Assembly: GCF_018777395.1 (NCBI RefSeq)
Contig: NZ_JAFJYC010000001.1
Coordinates: forward strand, 992,001 to 1,056,000
Source: Candidatus Sodalis endolongispinus
Lineage (GTDB): Bacteria > Pseudomonadota > Gammaproteobacteria > Enterobacterales > Enterobacteriaceae
Length of the DNA: 64,000 nucleotides
Direction of reading: 5' to 3'
The notes beneath the pieces are model-generated. The model searched no databases. It was given only the letters and a program-made list of their open reading frames with translations, and was not told the DNA's origin. The number at the start of each line of letters is the position of its first letter. Position 1 is the first letter of the stretch. Positions 29,646 to 42,314 of this stretch are shown piece after piece. Position numbers and translations under genes: made by a program.

Positions 29646-29799
29646 GGGATCTCTCTTCAACATCAGGAGCATAACAAGCCAAGATAATCAGTTAATTAAT
29701 AATATGCTCTTGCCAAACTGGCCTGTCAATACTGCAAAAAAGGATATTTAATCGGTCAGTTAACTTAAAAATCATATTTTTCATCTTGATAGGTTATTA

Positions 29800-30462
29800 T
29801 CACGAAGACAAATACTTTGCCAAGAATGCCCGGGTACGCGGATGCTGCGGCGTATGAAACAGCTCGTCGTGGGAGCGCTGTTCGATAATCGAACCGTTGT
29901 CCATAAAAGCGACCCTGTCGCCCACCTCCCGGGCGAAATCCATTTCGTGAGTCACCACGACCATCGTCATCCCCTGCTTCGCCAGATCTTTCATCACGTC
30001 CAGCACCTCCCCAACCAGCTCGGGATCGAGCGCGCTGGTCGGTTCATCAAACAGCATCAGGCTGGGCTTCATCGCCAGGGCGCGCGCCATACCCCGCACC
30101 CGGAGCGGCGCTTCAATCACATTTTACAACGCCGTCATGTGGCTGAACAGATTAAAGCGCTGGAAAACCATGCCGATGCCGGCGCGGCGCCGGGCGATTT
30201 CCGTCTCATTCAATTCAATGAGTTTCTCGCCGTACTGACGGTAGCCCATCAATTCACCGTCCACATACAGGGCGCCACCGTCGATTTTTTCCAGGTGATT
30301 AATGCAGCGCAGGAAGGTCGATTTCCCGGAGCCGGAAGGCCCTATCAGGCAAACCACCTCGCCGCGCTGCACCGTCATGTCCACCCCTTTGAGAATTTCG
30401 TTGCCGTGAAACCGCTTTATCACCTGATAGGCGGCCACGGAGGGTGTCGCTGTCCCCGTCAT
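29800..30462 (-). pseudogene. Amino-acid-type ABC transporter ATPase, stop and internal deletion
   Basis: Walker A (LIGPSGSGKSTFLRCINHLE) and the Q-loop (GMVFQRFNLFSHMTAL) are present, then an in-frame TAA at about 30121-30123. After it [11 protein letters not shown] joins directly to [24 protein letters not shown] (Walker B/D-loop). The stretch of about 40-50 residues containing the ABC signature (LSGGQ) is missing by an in-frame deletion. The switch His ([10 protein letters not shown]) remains. ATP hydrolysis is impossible in this form. Confidence 0.88.
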
Positions 30463-30507
30463 ACTTCCCCCTCGTCGCGTTGCTTAACCGGACCGGCTGA
30501 CCACACG

Positions 30508-31271
30508 CTAGACCATCATGTACCAGGTACACTGCGCACCGCCATCCACCGCCAGCATGTGGCCGGTAACATAGCCGGCGCTGGCGGACAGTAAATATTT
30601 CACCGCGCCGGCGACCTCCTCCGGCAACCCCGCGCGCCTAAGCGGCAAACGGGCCACTTCCGCCGCCAACGCCGGCTCATGCTGCTCCAGGGCGTATCGT
30701 CACGAACGGGCACGGGACTGACGCCATTGACCCGAATACCGTAAGGCGCCCACTCTACCGCCATCTGGCGCGTGAGATTGATAATCGCCGCTTTCGCCGG
30801 GCCATAGGCGCCGGCGCCGGGATAACAGCGATGGGCAGAGGCGCCGGCAATATTGACAATGCCGCCGCCTCCCGCCGCGCGCATCACTTTCGCCGCTTCG
30901 GTGGCAACCACGAAGCTGCCGGTAAGATTCACGCGCACCACCCGGTGCCATTCATCGTCCGCCACACTCAACAACGCTCCCGTGCCGTTCGCACCGGCAT
31001 TATTGACCAGCATGTCGATACGACCTAAGCGCGACCCGATGTCCTCAATGGCGCTGGCGACCTGGACGCGCTCGGCGATATCCGCGTACCAGGCCTGCGC
31101 CCGGATTCCCCGGTCACGCAGCCCCTGCACCGCCCGTTCTCCTGCCGTGCGATCGCCGCGTAATAGCAATGCAATATCGGCGCCATCCTGCGCCAGCGAT
31201 ATGGCCCGGCCGATCCCTTTCGATCCGCCGGTAATCAGCGCGACGCGGCCGCTGAATTCGCCTCGATTCAT
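30508..31271 (-). pseudogene. Short-chain dehydrogenase/reductase, frameshifted
   Basis: NAD(P)-dependent Rossmann enzyme. Visible are the cofactor loop (VALITGGSKGIGRA), NNAG (MLVNNAGANGTG), the Ser and YxxxK catalytic residues (IAGASAHRCY, AYGPAKAAIINLTRQMAVEWAPYGIRVNGVSPVPV). Near 30695-30705 the frame breaks; [21 protein letters not shown] and [33 protein letters not shown] continue in another frame to TAG 30508. The start overlaps the flavin dehydrogenase stop (ATGA), showing an operon. Confidence 0.85.
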
Positions 31272-32858
31272 GTTTCCTCCGCTAAGGGTATGGGCGGCTT
31301 GCCCCTGGCCTGTTGCGCCAGCGTACGGCCGCAGATGTAGCCCCAGGTCAAATTCGGCCCCAACGTGGTTCCCGCACCGACGGCGCGGCTGCCTATCGGG
31401 TTCGCCATGGCAACGCCGGCGCAGAACAGACCAGGGATCACGGCGCCATTCTGATGCACGACCCGGCCGAATTCATCGGTGCGCGGTCCCCATTTGGTCG
31501 CCAGATAAGTGCTGTTAAACGGCACGGCGATAAAGGGCCCGCGCTGGATGGCCCGCAGGCCGACGTGGAAGCGGCGATCGCCGTTGGCGTGGCTTACGCT
31601 TTGCTCGCGGTGAAAATCTTCATCCACGCCCTGACGGCAAAACTGATTAAAGCGCGCGACGCTGCGCGTGAGAGACTCGGACGGCAGGCCGAGGCGCTGC
31701 GTCAATGCTTCAAGCGTGGCGGCCCGACGCAGCCAGCCTGGGTTGCGCACGGCGCAGGCAAGCACCAACGGTGCCCGCCACAGCAGGCGGACATCGGAAA
31801 TCAGCCACGCCGGCAGGTGGGCCGGCGGCCCTTGCGGGTATTCCCGCTCATCCAGCATCTCCCCCAGATTGAAGGTGAATTCATTGGTAAGGCGCTCACC
31901 ATGACGGTTCACCAGGATGACGTTGTGCTCATACTGAAAAAAGACCGACAGTCCGTAGCGTTGCCCTTCATAAAGGGCGGGCAGCGCGCCGGTGATCAAC
32001 GCCTGATCCATATGGGCCAGCCGCGCGCCGATAGCTTCGGCCATGCGGTGGGCGTCCCCTTCGTTGGTGTGCGGGCTGGAGATATAGTCGAAAGGCCAGG
32101 GAAAATGCCGGCTGCGGCGCATGGCATCCCATTCAAACCCGCCGCTGGCCAGTACCACTCCGTGGGCGGCGTTAACCTGCGTTAAACGCCCCTCCCGGCT
32201 AAACCAGGCTTAATCACCCCGCCATCGGCGGAATGATTAAGCCGTTCGACCCGCGCTGCGGTCTCCAGACGGCAACCGTGCGCCAGGCAACCCGCGAGCA
32301 GCCCGGTAATCAGCGCAGCGCCTTTGGTGCGGGCGCCGGTCAGCCATCGCCAGACGATTCGCGGCGCAAGCCGCAGCGCGACGCGCAGCGGATAGTGATA
32401 GGGATCGTCGCCGATAACCTCCTGGTAGATATACACATGGGGCAGCGGCGAGCGCCGCAGCCGCAGCGGCGCGGTGGTGACCATCCGGCCAAAGGTTTTC
32501 CCCCCGGCGTTGCCGTCCAGCGGGTCGCCCTCGGTGGTTAATTGGAAGCGCAGCGGCGTATGCCGTTCGAGAAAGTCGAGCATCGCTGGCGCGCAGATAG
32601 GTCAACGCCTCCGCAGTGCTGTCCTGTACCCCCCTGCGCCAGGGCATGATGATTCGCCGGCACCCACACCGCGCCGCCGGACATCGCCGTGGTACCGCCG
32701 ACGGTGGCAGCTTTTTCCACGATCAACACCTTAAGGCCAGCCACCGCTGCGGTAAGGGCGGCGCTGAGCGCCGCGCCGCCGGAGACGACCACCAGGACGT
32801 CGCAGTGTTGAGTGTCATCCGCCTGCGGCGCGGCGTTATCAACGTGTTGGTTCATCAT
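31268..32858 (-). pseudogene. FAD-dependent dehydrogenase (fumarate reductase/3-ketosteroid dehydrogenase family), fragmented
   Basis: The N-terminal dinucleotide motif is damaged (DVLVVVSGGAALSAALTAA: Val for Gly) and is followed by VLIVEKAATVGGTTAMSGGAVWVPAN. Frame changes occur near 32590-32630 and 32165-32190, with a stop in the latter region. The remaining segments (GMVTTAPLRLRRSPLPHVY-like middle, VLASGGFEWDAM, YLATKWGPRTDEFG, GLFCAGVAMANPIGSRAVGAGTTLGPNLTWGYICG) are the conserved C-terminal FAD-binding parts of this family. The substrate is unknown. It lies 10 bases after the binding-protein gene. Confidence 0.83.
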
Positions 32859-32868
32859 CCGTGCGCGC

Positions 32869-33791
32869 TTATTTCATCGGCCGGGTGCTGAACAGATTGA
32901 TGCCGGGCTGCTCCAGCATCACCGGTTGCAGATCCCATTTACGCATAATGCGTTCGTATTCACCGTTACGCCACAGGACGTTCAATGCGCCGAGCAGCGC
33001 CTGCGCCCCAGCGCCAGCGCCAGCGCCAGCGCCAGCGCCGTATTTTCTTTCTGCACCACGATGCCGAGATAGTATTTGGGCAGCAGCGACATCGCGACTG
33101 TGCGAATTGGCCGCGGCGCCACTTTTTTGATCTCGGCGGCCGCCGTGGCATCGTTTAGAACAAAATCGATGCGGCCGGCGTAAAGTGCCAGCAGTACCGC
33201 ATCGGCGGACTGAAGGCGGGTAATCGCGATTGCCGCTTTGCCGTTGTTGCTGCAATTCGGGTTCAGGATGTCGGTAACGGCGTGCTCGAAATCAGTACCG
33301 GCCTGGACGCCGACCTTCAGGCCGCACAACGTCAGCGGATCGGTGGTAATGCTTTTATTCTCGGCCAGGGTATAGACTTCGTTGGTGGCATAGGCATAGT
33401 TGACGAATGACACTTGCTGTTCGCGTTCCGCGCTATCGGAGATGCATTCCATCGCCATGTCATAGCGCCCGCTTTTCACCCCGGGGATCAGGCCGGCAAA
33501 ATCAATGGACACCGGTTTAATCTCGGCGCCCAGCACCTTACCCATGGCGTTCCATAAATCCGGTTCAAAGCCGATCATCGTTTTATTATCTTCCGCAAAC
33601 ACCTCACAGGGCGGATAGTGAGCATCGGTCACCAGATTGATGACGCCGCTGCTTTTGATCTTGGCCGGCAGCTTGTCATGCAGACCGGCATCGACACTGA
33701 GCGTGGCCGTCTGCGCGCCCTGCGCCTGGCTTACCAGCCATAAACCGCTGCAGAGCAGCGCTGTCTGAAAGAGTGCGACGATTTTTTTCAT
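32869..33791 (-). pseudogene. Periplasmic amino-acid-type solute-binding protein, frameshift at a microsatellite
   Basis: Start ATG 33791 opens a signal peptide (MKKIVALFQTALLCSGLW, then VSQAQGAQ). SBP family 3 features follow: VINLVTDAHYPPCEVF, MIGFEPDLWNAMGKVLG, SGRYDMAMECISDSAEREQQVSFVNY. Near 33000-33010, at the end of a five-unit CAGCGC repeat, the frame shifts. The first frame ends at 32982, while QALLGALNVLWRNGEYERIM and KWDL continue in the second to 32869. First gene of the operon. Confidence 0.85.
33009..33038. repeat. Five tandem CAGCGC hexamers inside the binding-protein gene
   Basis: Exactly five copies of a 6-bp unit. On the coding strand they encode Leu-Ala repeats just before the conserved QALLGAL segment. 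The frameshift of the gene is directly next to the array, so slippage is the likely cause. Confidence 0.85.
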
Positions 33792-34193
33792 GCTTGCTAC
33801 TCCCGAAACGGTATCATTTCTTGCATTCCCCTGAGGGAATGAACCTGCCGCCGGCAAACTCCCCAGCAATCCGCGCGCGGCTAGGCAGATTTGCAACTCC
33901 CGTGCCAAAATTAACTAATCAATTAATTAAGCATTAGCGCCGCTGCGCGCAGTTTTCAGGCGGTTTAGTCAGCCGGTTTTCAGCGGTTTTGCTAAACGCC
34001 AGGCGGCGAGAGGAAGGGAGCAAACCGGTGTTAATATGTGCAGCGACGGTGCAAGGTCGCCGATTTTTTCATCAATTCAGTGCAAATGCGCGCGGGTATC
34101 TGCGTGAGAATGGCGGCGCTTACCGACCGCGATATTACGGCCGGAAGGGGCGACCCGCCGTCAAGGTGAGCGGGAGCTCAGGCGATCATAAGA
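33792..34193. other. Upstream region of the catabolic operon
   Basis: No gene is seen. An AT-rich near-palindromic stretch (TTAACTAATCAATTAATTAA, 33911-33930) lies 120-140 bases before the solute-binding-protein start and may hold its promoter or an operator. The remainder is GC-rich sequence without recognisable coding potential. Confidence 0.35.
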
Positions 34194-34529
34194 TCAATTG
34201 AACATTTTTTGCAGATAACGGGCGAGGGGAGCACGCGAGCTAAAACCGTGGGGAATACCGTAGTGGCTATCCGGCTGGCCTTCAGGATCCGGCGGAAAAG
34301 CCTGATAGCTCACACTGGCGCGTACCGGTGAGGTGGGATCGGCGAACAGGCTGCTTTTATCGCGCAGTGAGGGATGAACCACCAGCGCGGTCCTGCCCAG
34401 TCTGGCCTCGCGATTAACATAGACATAGTGGTGACCTTTACGGTAACCGTAGCTTTGTCGGGTAATGGTGTCCCGCTCAAAGACGGAATTTTCCAGTTCG
34501 CGCGCTACTTCATCGGGTCTTAAATACAT
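34194..34529 (-). CDS. ygaC: DUF2002 protein YgaC
   Basis: 111 residues, close to E. coli YgaC (114): MYLRPDEVARELE, YGYRKGHHYVYVNREARLGRTALVVHP and HYGIPHGFSSRAPLARYL are family-specific. Function is unknown; E. coli ygaC is Fur-regulated as I recall. It is divergent from ygaM, as in E. coli. Intact. Confidence 0.9.
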   Translation of the reverse strand: MYLRPDEVARELENSVFERDTITRQSYGYRKGHHYVYVNREARLGRTALVVHPSLRDKSSLFADPTSPVRASVSYQAFPPDPEGQPDSHYGIPHGFSSRAPLARYLQKMFN

Positions 34530-34726
34530 TATTTGTCCTCTCTTCAGTCACGGTGAAGTGATCACAGCTAATGTAATCGGTCAGGTGGGGTGAGATAAGC
34601 TGCACTCCCGACTTTCAGAATAATCCAAAAAGCTGAAACTTTCCCGTTGCGTCCGGTGCGATGTCGCCGCTTGAAATCCAAAATAGGTCTATAATTAAAC
34701 AACCTACTTTTGTACAGGAGAAACAC

Positions 34727-35062
34727 ATGTTTACCAAAACCGAAAAACAGGACGTCCAATTGGATTTTAAAGACGATGTTTCTCTGCTGTCTGATACTCT
34801 GGATTCACTGCTGAAAACCACCGATAAGACCACCCAGGACGAACTCAGCGACCTGAAGGCGAAAGCCCGGCGCGCATTGCGCGATACCAGCGCCAAACTG
34901 AACGGCAATAGCCGGATTAGTCAATACGCCCGCGATGGCGCGCAATATGCCCATGATGCCGCGGTGCAAACCAAAAACTTTGTGGTAGAAAAACCTTGGC
35001 ATAGCCTGGGCATCACCACTGCGGTAGGCATTGTTGTAGGCGTATTGTTAGCGCGCCGTTAA
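34727..35062 (+). CDS. ygaM: DUF883 ribosome-associated membrane-anchor protein YgaM
   Basis: 111 residues from ATG 34727, with an AGGAG site 9 bases upstream; the frame extends to 34661 without a ribosome site. ElaB/YqjD/YgaM family: a long helical N-terminal region (LLSDTLDSLLKTTDKTTQDELSDLKAKARRAL) and a C-terminal hydrophobic anchor (GITTAVGIVVGVLLARR). Relatives tether ribosomes to the inner membrane in stationary phase. Followed by a strong terminator. Intact. Confidence 0.88.
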   Translation: MFTKTEKQDVQLDFKDDVSLLSDTLDSLLKTTDKTTQDELSDLKAKARRALRDTSAKLNGNSRISQYARDGAQYAHDAAVQTKNFVVEKPWHSLGITTAVGIVVGVLLARR

Positions 35063-35126
35063 TCTGCAAGCGCACCGGTTTCCATAGTATCCGGGACCGA
35101 TAACGCGCAGGGGGTCAGACAGGCCA

Positions 35127-35146
35127 GGTGAAAAAATTTTTTCACC
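35127..35146. other. Perfect 20-bp palindrome between ygaM and its terminator
   Basis: GGTGAAAAAA immediately followed by its reverse complement. It could form a hairpin or bind a dimeric regulator. It lies 65 bases after the ygaM stop. Confidence 0.6.
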
Positions 35147-35173
35147 GCCCTTCTTCCCGTTTTTGACATCGAT

Positions 35174-35210
35174 AAACCCGCTCCAGGCCTGGAGCGGGTT
35201 TTTTATTTGT
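35174..35210 (+). terminator. Rho-independent terminator after ygaM
   Basis: A 13-bp perfect stem (AACCCGCTCCAGG and its complement, no free loop bases) followed by TTTTTATTT. Very likely terminates ygaM transcription before the nrd promoter. Confidence 0.88.
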
Positions 35211-35248
35211 TTTTTTTTACTCAGCCACTGGCATCCTTCGCCAAGTAT

Positions 35249-35295
35249 TACTATATATTGTATGGTTGATATGATTTATATCTAGATATAGTATG
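35249..35295 (+). promoter_or_regulatory. Paired NrdR-box-like sites upstream of nrdH
   Basis: ACTATATATTGTATG (35250-35264) and TCTAGATATAGTATG (35281-35295) resemble the ACAC-W-ATATAW-GTGT NrdR box and are 31 bp apart, the three-turn spacing usual for NrdR pairs in enterobacterial nrd promoters. They are 80-130 bases before the nrdH start. Confidence 0.55.
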
Positions 35296-35377
35296 CATTA
35301 CATGTTCAGCACTACAACGCGGCGGCGGCGCTCTCGCAAGCCCGCAACGATTTTACTGTGAGAGGTAAATACGAATC

Positions 35378-35617
35378 ATGACCATTACTATTTACACTAA
35401 ACCTGATTGTGTCCAATGTCACGCCACCTGCCGCGCGCTTGACCGTAAAGGCATCGATTACCGGCTGGTCGATCTGCTGGACGACGAACAGGCGCTGCAT
35501 CATGTACGGGCGCTCGGTTATCAGCAGGTCCCGGTCGTGCAGACCCCGCAGTAGCACTGGAGCGGTTTCCGCCCGGACAAAATCAGTCTGCTGTCCGCCA
35601 GTGCCATTCCGGCTTAA
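35378..35617 (+). pseudogene. nrdH: Glutaredoxin-like NrdH, in-frame TAG
   Basis: Electron donor for class Ib ribonucleotide reductase. The start ITIYTKPDCVQCHATCRAL contains the redox CxxC (CVQC). After VPVVQTPQ a TAG (35552-35554) interrupts codon 59. The same frame continues [13 protein letters not shown], the conserved NrdH C-terminal motif, to TAA at 35615-35617. With readthrough it would be 79 residues, near the E. coli 81. One lesion only. Confidence 0.9.
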
Positions 35618-35625
35618 GGCGCGGT

Positions 35626-36008
35626 ATGACCGCGCTGGTCTATTTTTCCAGCAGTTCAGAGAGTACGCACCGCTTCGTCAGCAAATTAGGGCTGCCGGCG
35701 CTGCGTATCCCTCTTGAAATGCGCGAGAGTGTGAAAGCGGATGCCCCCTATATTCTCATTTTACCGAGCTATGGCGGCGGCTCGACGCGCGGTGACGTAC
35801 CCCGCCAGGTCATCCGTTTTCTCAACGATCCGTTAAACCGTTCCTTATTGCGTGGCGTCATTGGTGCCGGCAACCGGAACTTTGGTGCGGCCTTCTGTAT
35901 GGCGGGCGATATCGTCGCCAAGAAATGCCAGGTTCCCCTGCTCTACCGTTTTGAGCTATTGGGAACGGCGGAAGATGTCACACAGGTACGAAAGGAAGTG
36001 ACCGAATT

Positions 36009-36033
<25 letters not shown>
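35626..36033 (+). CDS. nrdI: Flavodoxin-like NrdI
   Basis: 135 residues, E. coli 136. FMN protein that supplies oxidant to assemble the dimanganese-tyrosyl radical cofactor of NrdF. The FMN-binding loops are visible: [27 protein letters not shown] and [19 protein letters not shown]. It starts 8 bases after nrdH and overlaps the nrdE start region. Intact, but its only known partner NrdF is broken. Confidence 0.93.
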
Positions 36034-39148
<3,115 letters not shown>

Positions 39149-39175
39149 CGACTCTGGGGGCCTTTCGCATCAGTA

Positions 39176-39325
39176 ACGAATTTGGCGAGGCGAGGCCTCC
39201 CTCGCCAGCGTGAATTCGGCCAGATGGAGACTTTCGCGTATGTGGTGAATTCGGTCAGGCGAAGTCTTTCGTGACAGTGGCGATTTCGGTCAGGTGAGGC
39301 TTTTCGCGACAGTGGCGAATTTTGA
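39176..39325. repeat. 35-bp imperfect tandem repeats (array A) downstream of nrdF
   Basis: Units start at about 39176, 39210, 39245, 39280 and 39315; each opens with GYGAATTCGG/GCGATTTCGG and continues with TCAGGYGARGCTTTTCGYG. About 4.3 copies with 10-30 percent divergence. No ORF makes sense of the array. The gap 39149-39936 has no gene. Confidence 0.75.
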
Positions 39326-39464
39326 CCGGCTGGCCGTCAGCATCGTGGCCGCCGATGCCCGGTTGGAGTGGCCGCGCGGGCTGCTCCGGGCGCCTTCCGC
39401 CGCGGCGCTCTCATTCCTATTCTTGCGTTAAATTCGGTCCATCAACCTTACTCCCAGACAGGCG

Positions 39465-39560
39465 AAAAACGCCATTGACTACTCATTTCCAGGCAGTCAA
39501 CAAACGCCATTGGCTATTAATTTCCGACCAGGCAACAAATGGCATTGGCTATTATCCTGC
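39465..39560. repeat. 35-bp imperfect tandem repeats (array B) upstream of proV
   Basis: Units begin at 39469, 39504 and 39539 with ACGCCATTGGCTATTA-type sequence and end in CAGGCARTCAACAA. About 2.7 copies. The unit length equals that of array A 140 bp away, but the unit sequence is different. Confidence 0.7.
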
Positions 39561-39841
39561 CGCCATGGCTGGCGAGATACACCTCAATAATCTATCGCGC
39601 TGCCATGCATTTACGCCGGCACCGAATATGCGCAAAAAAGAGTCGATGATGGGGATAATATATATCCTCAAACATCCCTTCCGTACCGCTTAATGATGTA
39701 GATATCGTCATTCATACAGCGTCAATATAGTGCTTTTTTCATAAGACGATATTCGCCGCAAACCCTTGTCATCCGTAGTGGATCCGGCCGTAATAGGCCA
39801 ATTCCGCGTCAGGAATATTCTGTTTTTGGGGCACTCAGGGG

Positions 39842-39869
39842 TTGTCTCAGAATCTCAGTATGTTAGGGT
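39842..39869 (+). promoter_or_regulatory. proU (proVWX) sigma70 promoter
   Basis: TTGTCT, 16 bases, TAGGGT. The block CTCAG-AATCTCAGTATGTTAGGGTA is nearly the same as the osmoregulated E. coli proU promoter as I remember it. It lies 67 bases before the proV start, so osmotic control of proU may be retained. Confidence 0.7.
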
Positions 39870-39936
39870 ATAGGGAGTTTTATTTTTGGTCAGGATTATT
39901 TTATATAGTAGATGCACACGGGAAAATTATAATTTC

Positions 39937-41139
39937 ATGGCAGTAAAACTTGAAGTAAAGAACCTTTATAAAATATTTGGTGAACACCCTGAGCGGGCGT
40001 TCAAATTGATTAACGCAGGGCAAGACAAAGACACGATATTTGCTAAAACCGGTCTGACGGTTGGCGTTAAAGATGCCAGTCTGGCCATTGAAGAAGGCGA
40101 GATATTCGTCATCATGGGATTATCCGGCTCGGGTAAATCCACTATGGTACTCCTTCTCAATCGTCTGATAGAGCCGACACGTGGGGAGGTGCTGATTGAT
40201 GGCGAGAATATTGCCAAGATCGCCGATACCGCCCTGCGCGAGGTGCGACGTAAGAAAATCAGTATGGTGTTCCAGTCTTTTGCGCTGATGCCCTATTTGA
40301 ATGTCCTGGATAACACCGCCTTCGGTATGATGCTTGACGGCATGCCGCTGCAGCAACGCCACGCCAAAGCGCTGGAAGCGCTGGCGCAGGTGGGTCTGGA
40401 TCAGCATGCGCATTCCTGGCCCGACGAGCTTTCCGGCGGGATGCGTCAACGCGTCGGCCTGGCGCGCGCGCTGGCCATCAATCCCGATATTTTGCTGATG
40501 GATGAAGCGTTTTCAGCCCTCGATCCGTTAATTCGCACCGAAATGCAAGACGAACTTATCAAGCTGCAATCCCGCCACCATCGCACCATCATTTTTATCT
40601 CCCATGACCTTGACGAGGTGATGCGCATCGGCGATCGCATCGCCATCATGCAGGGGGGTGAGGTAGTGCAGGCTGGCACGCCGGACGAGATCCTCAATAA
40701 CCCGGCCAATGACTATGTCCGCACCTTCTTTCGCGGCGTGGATATTTCGCAGGTCTTCAGCGCCAAGGATATTGCCCGTCGCCGGCCGGTAACCATGATT
40801 CGTAAAACCCCGGGCGTCGGCCCGCGCTCCGCGCTGAGGCTGCTGCAAGATGAGGATCGTGATTTCGGCTATGTGCTGGAACGCGGTTAGAAATTCATCG
40901 GCGTGGTTTCCATTGATTCCCTGAAAGCCGCCCTTTCCGCCAATGGCACGCTGGAAGACGCCTTGCTGGCAACGCCCGCCACCGTACCCGCAGAAACGCC
41001 GTTAAGTGAGTTGATTTCAACCGTCGCCAAGGCGCCCTGCGCCGTACCGGTCGTCGGTGAGGATAATCAATACATCGGCATAATTTCTAAAAGCATGTTG
41101 TTGCAGGCGCTGGATAAAGAGGGCATGAATAATGACTAA
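39937..41139 (+). pseudogene. proV: Glycine betaine/proline ABC ATPase ProV, in-frame TAG
   Basis: ATPase of the ProU osmoprotectant importer, 400 codons from ATG 39937 (E. coli 400). Walker A ([11 protein letters not shown]), signature ([15 protein letters not shown]), Walker B ([12 protein letters not shown]) and the switch His (FISHDLDE) are intact, as is the first CBS region. TAG at 40888-40890 ([19 protein letters not shown]) cuts off the last 83 residues, which hold the second CBS domain used for osmosensing. The truncated ATPase core could still work, perhaps with altered regulation. Confidence 0.88.
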
Positions 41140-42247
41140 TACCACGACCGACTCGTGGGCCGCGACCAACGCAGCGCCCGCCAATCAGGCCGCGAGCCAG
41201 GACGCCGCGAGCACGGCCGCAACGTCGGCTACCGATCCCTGGAGCAGCAGCGCGGCGCCCGCCCATGACGCGGCGCAGCAAGGCGCAGACTGGCTCAACA
41301 GCGGCCCGGCCGACGCGCCGGCGCATTTCAGCCTGCTCGATCCTTTCCACCAGACGCTGATTCCCCTCGATCGCTGGGTAACCGAAGGCATCGATTGGGT
41401 CGTGTTGCATTTCCGTCCGCTGTTTCAGGGCATCCGCGTCCCGGTGGATTTCATCTTAAGCGGCTTTCAGCATCTGCTGCTGGGCCTGCCGTCTCCGGTG
41501 GTGATGGTGATTTTCGCCTTACTGGCCTGGCAGATGTCGACGCTCAGTATGGGGGCCGCGACGCTTATGTCGCTGATTATTATCGGCGCCATCGGGGCCT
41601 GGTCACAGGCGATGGTAACGCTGGCGCTGGTACTCACGTCGCTGCTGTTCTGCGTCATTATCGGGCTGCCGCTCGGTATTTGGCTGGCGCGTAGCGTCAG
41701 AGCGGCGAAAATCATCCGTCCATTGCTGGATGCGATGCAGACGACGCCGGCATTCGTCTATCTGGTGCCGATCGTCATGTTATTCGGTATTGGTAACGTG
41801 CCCGGCGTCGTGGTCACAATCATCTTCGCCCTGCCGCCCATCGTGCGACTGACCATTCTCGGCATCAAGCAGGTGCCGGCGGATCTGGTCGAAGCCGCCG
41901 AGTCGTTCGGCGCCAGTCCGAGCCAGATGCTGTTCAAAGTGCAATTGCCGCTGGCCTTGCCGACCATCATGGCCGGCATCAATCAGACGCTGATGCTGGC
42001 GCTGTCGATGGTGGTTATCGCTTCGATGATCGCGGTCGGCGGTCTGGGACAAATGGTGCTGCGCGGTATCGGCCGCCTTGACATGGGGTTGGCCACCGTC
42101 GGCGGCGTCGGCATCGTGATCCTGGCGATTATCCTTGATCGGCTGACGCAGTCATTAGGCCGCGACAGCCGCAGCCGCGGCAACCATCTCTGGTATACCA
42201 GCGGTCCGCTCGTCCTGATAACCCGACCGTTTCGCCGTCAGGCCTAA
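41132..42247 (+). CDS. proW: Glycine betaine/proline ABC permease ProW
   Basis: 371 residues (E. coli 354). A long periplasmic Ala/Asp-rich N-terminal tail (about 1-65, [14 protein letters not shown]...) precedes several transmembrane segments and the EAA loop ([33 protein letters not shown]) that contacts ProV. The start overlaps the original proV end by 8 bases. The tail is longer than in E. coli. Intact. Confidence 0.92.
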   Translation: MTNTTTDSWAATNAAPANQAASQDAASTAATSATDPWSSSAAPAHDAAQQGADWLNSGPADAPAHFSLLDPFHQTLIPLDRWVTEGIDWVVLHFRPLFQGIRVPVDFILSGFQHLLLGLPSPVVMVIFALLAWQMSTLSMGAATLMSLIIIGAIGAWSQAMVTLALVLTSLLFCVIIGLPLGIWLARSVRAAKIIRPLLDAMQTTPAFVYLVPIVMLFGIGNVPGVVVTIIFALPPIVRLTILGIKQVPADLVEAAESFGASPSQMLFKVQLPLALPTIMAGINQTLMLALSMVVIASMIAVGGLGQMVLRGIGRLDMGLATVGGVGIVILAIILDRLTQSLGRDSRSRGNHLWYTSGPLVLITRPFRRQA

Positions 42248-42314
42248 CCCTTTCCATAAGAGCAGGCCGCGGCACCGTACTCGCCGCGGCCCCCTTAAAG
42301 AAGAGGAATTCCCG

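Noticed and set aside
32237..32647. Overlapping ORFs on both strands in the FAD dehydrogenase region
   Set aside because: Shadows of one broken flavoprotein; the conserved motifs all fall in minus-strand frames that align end to end.
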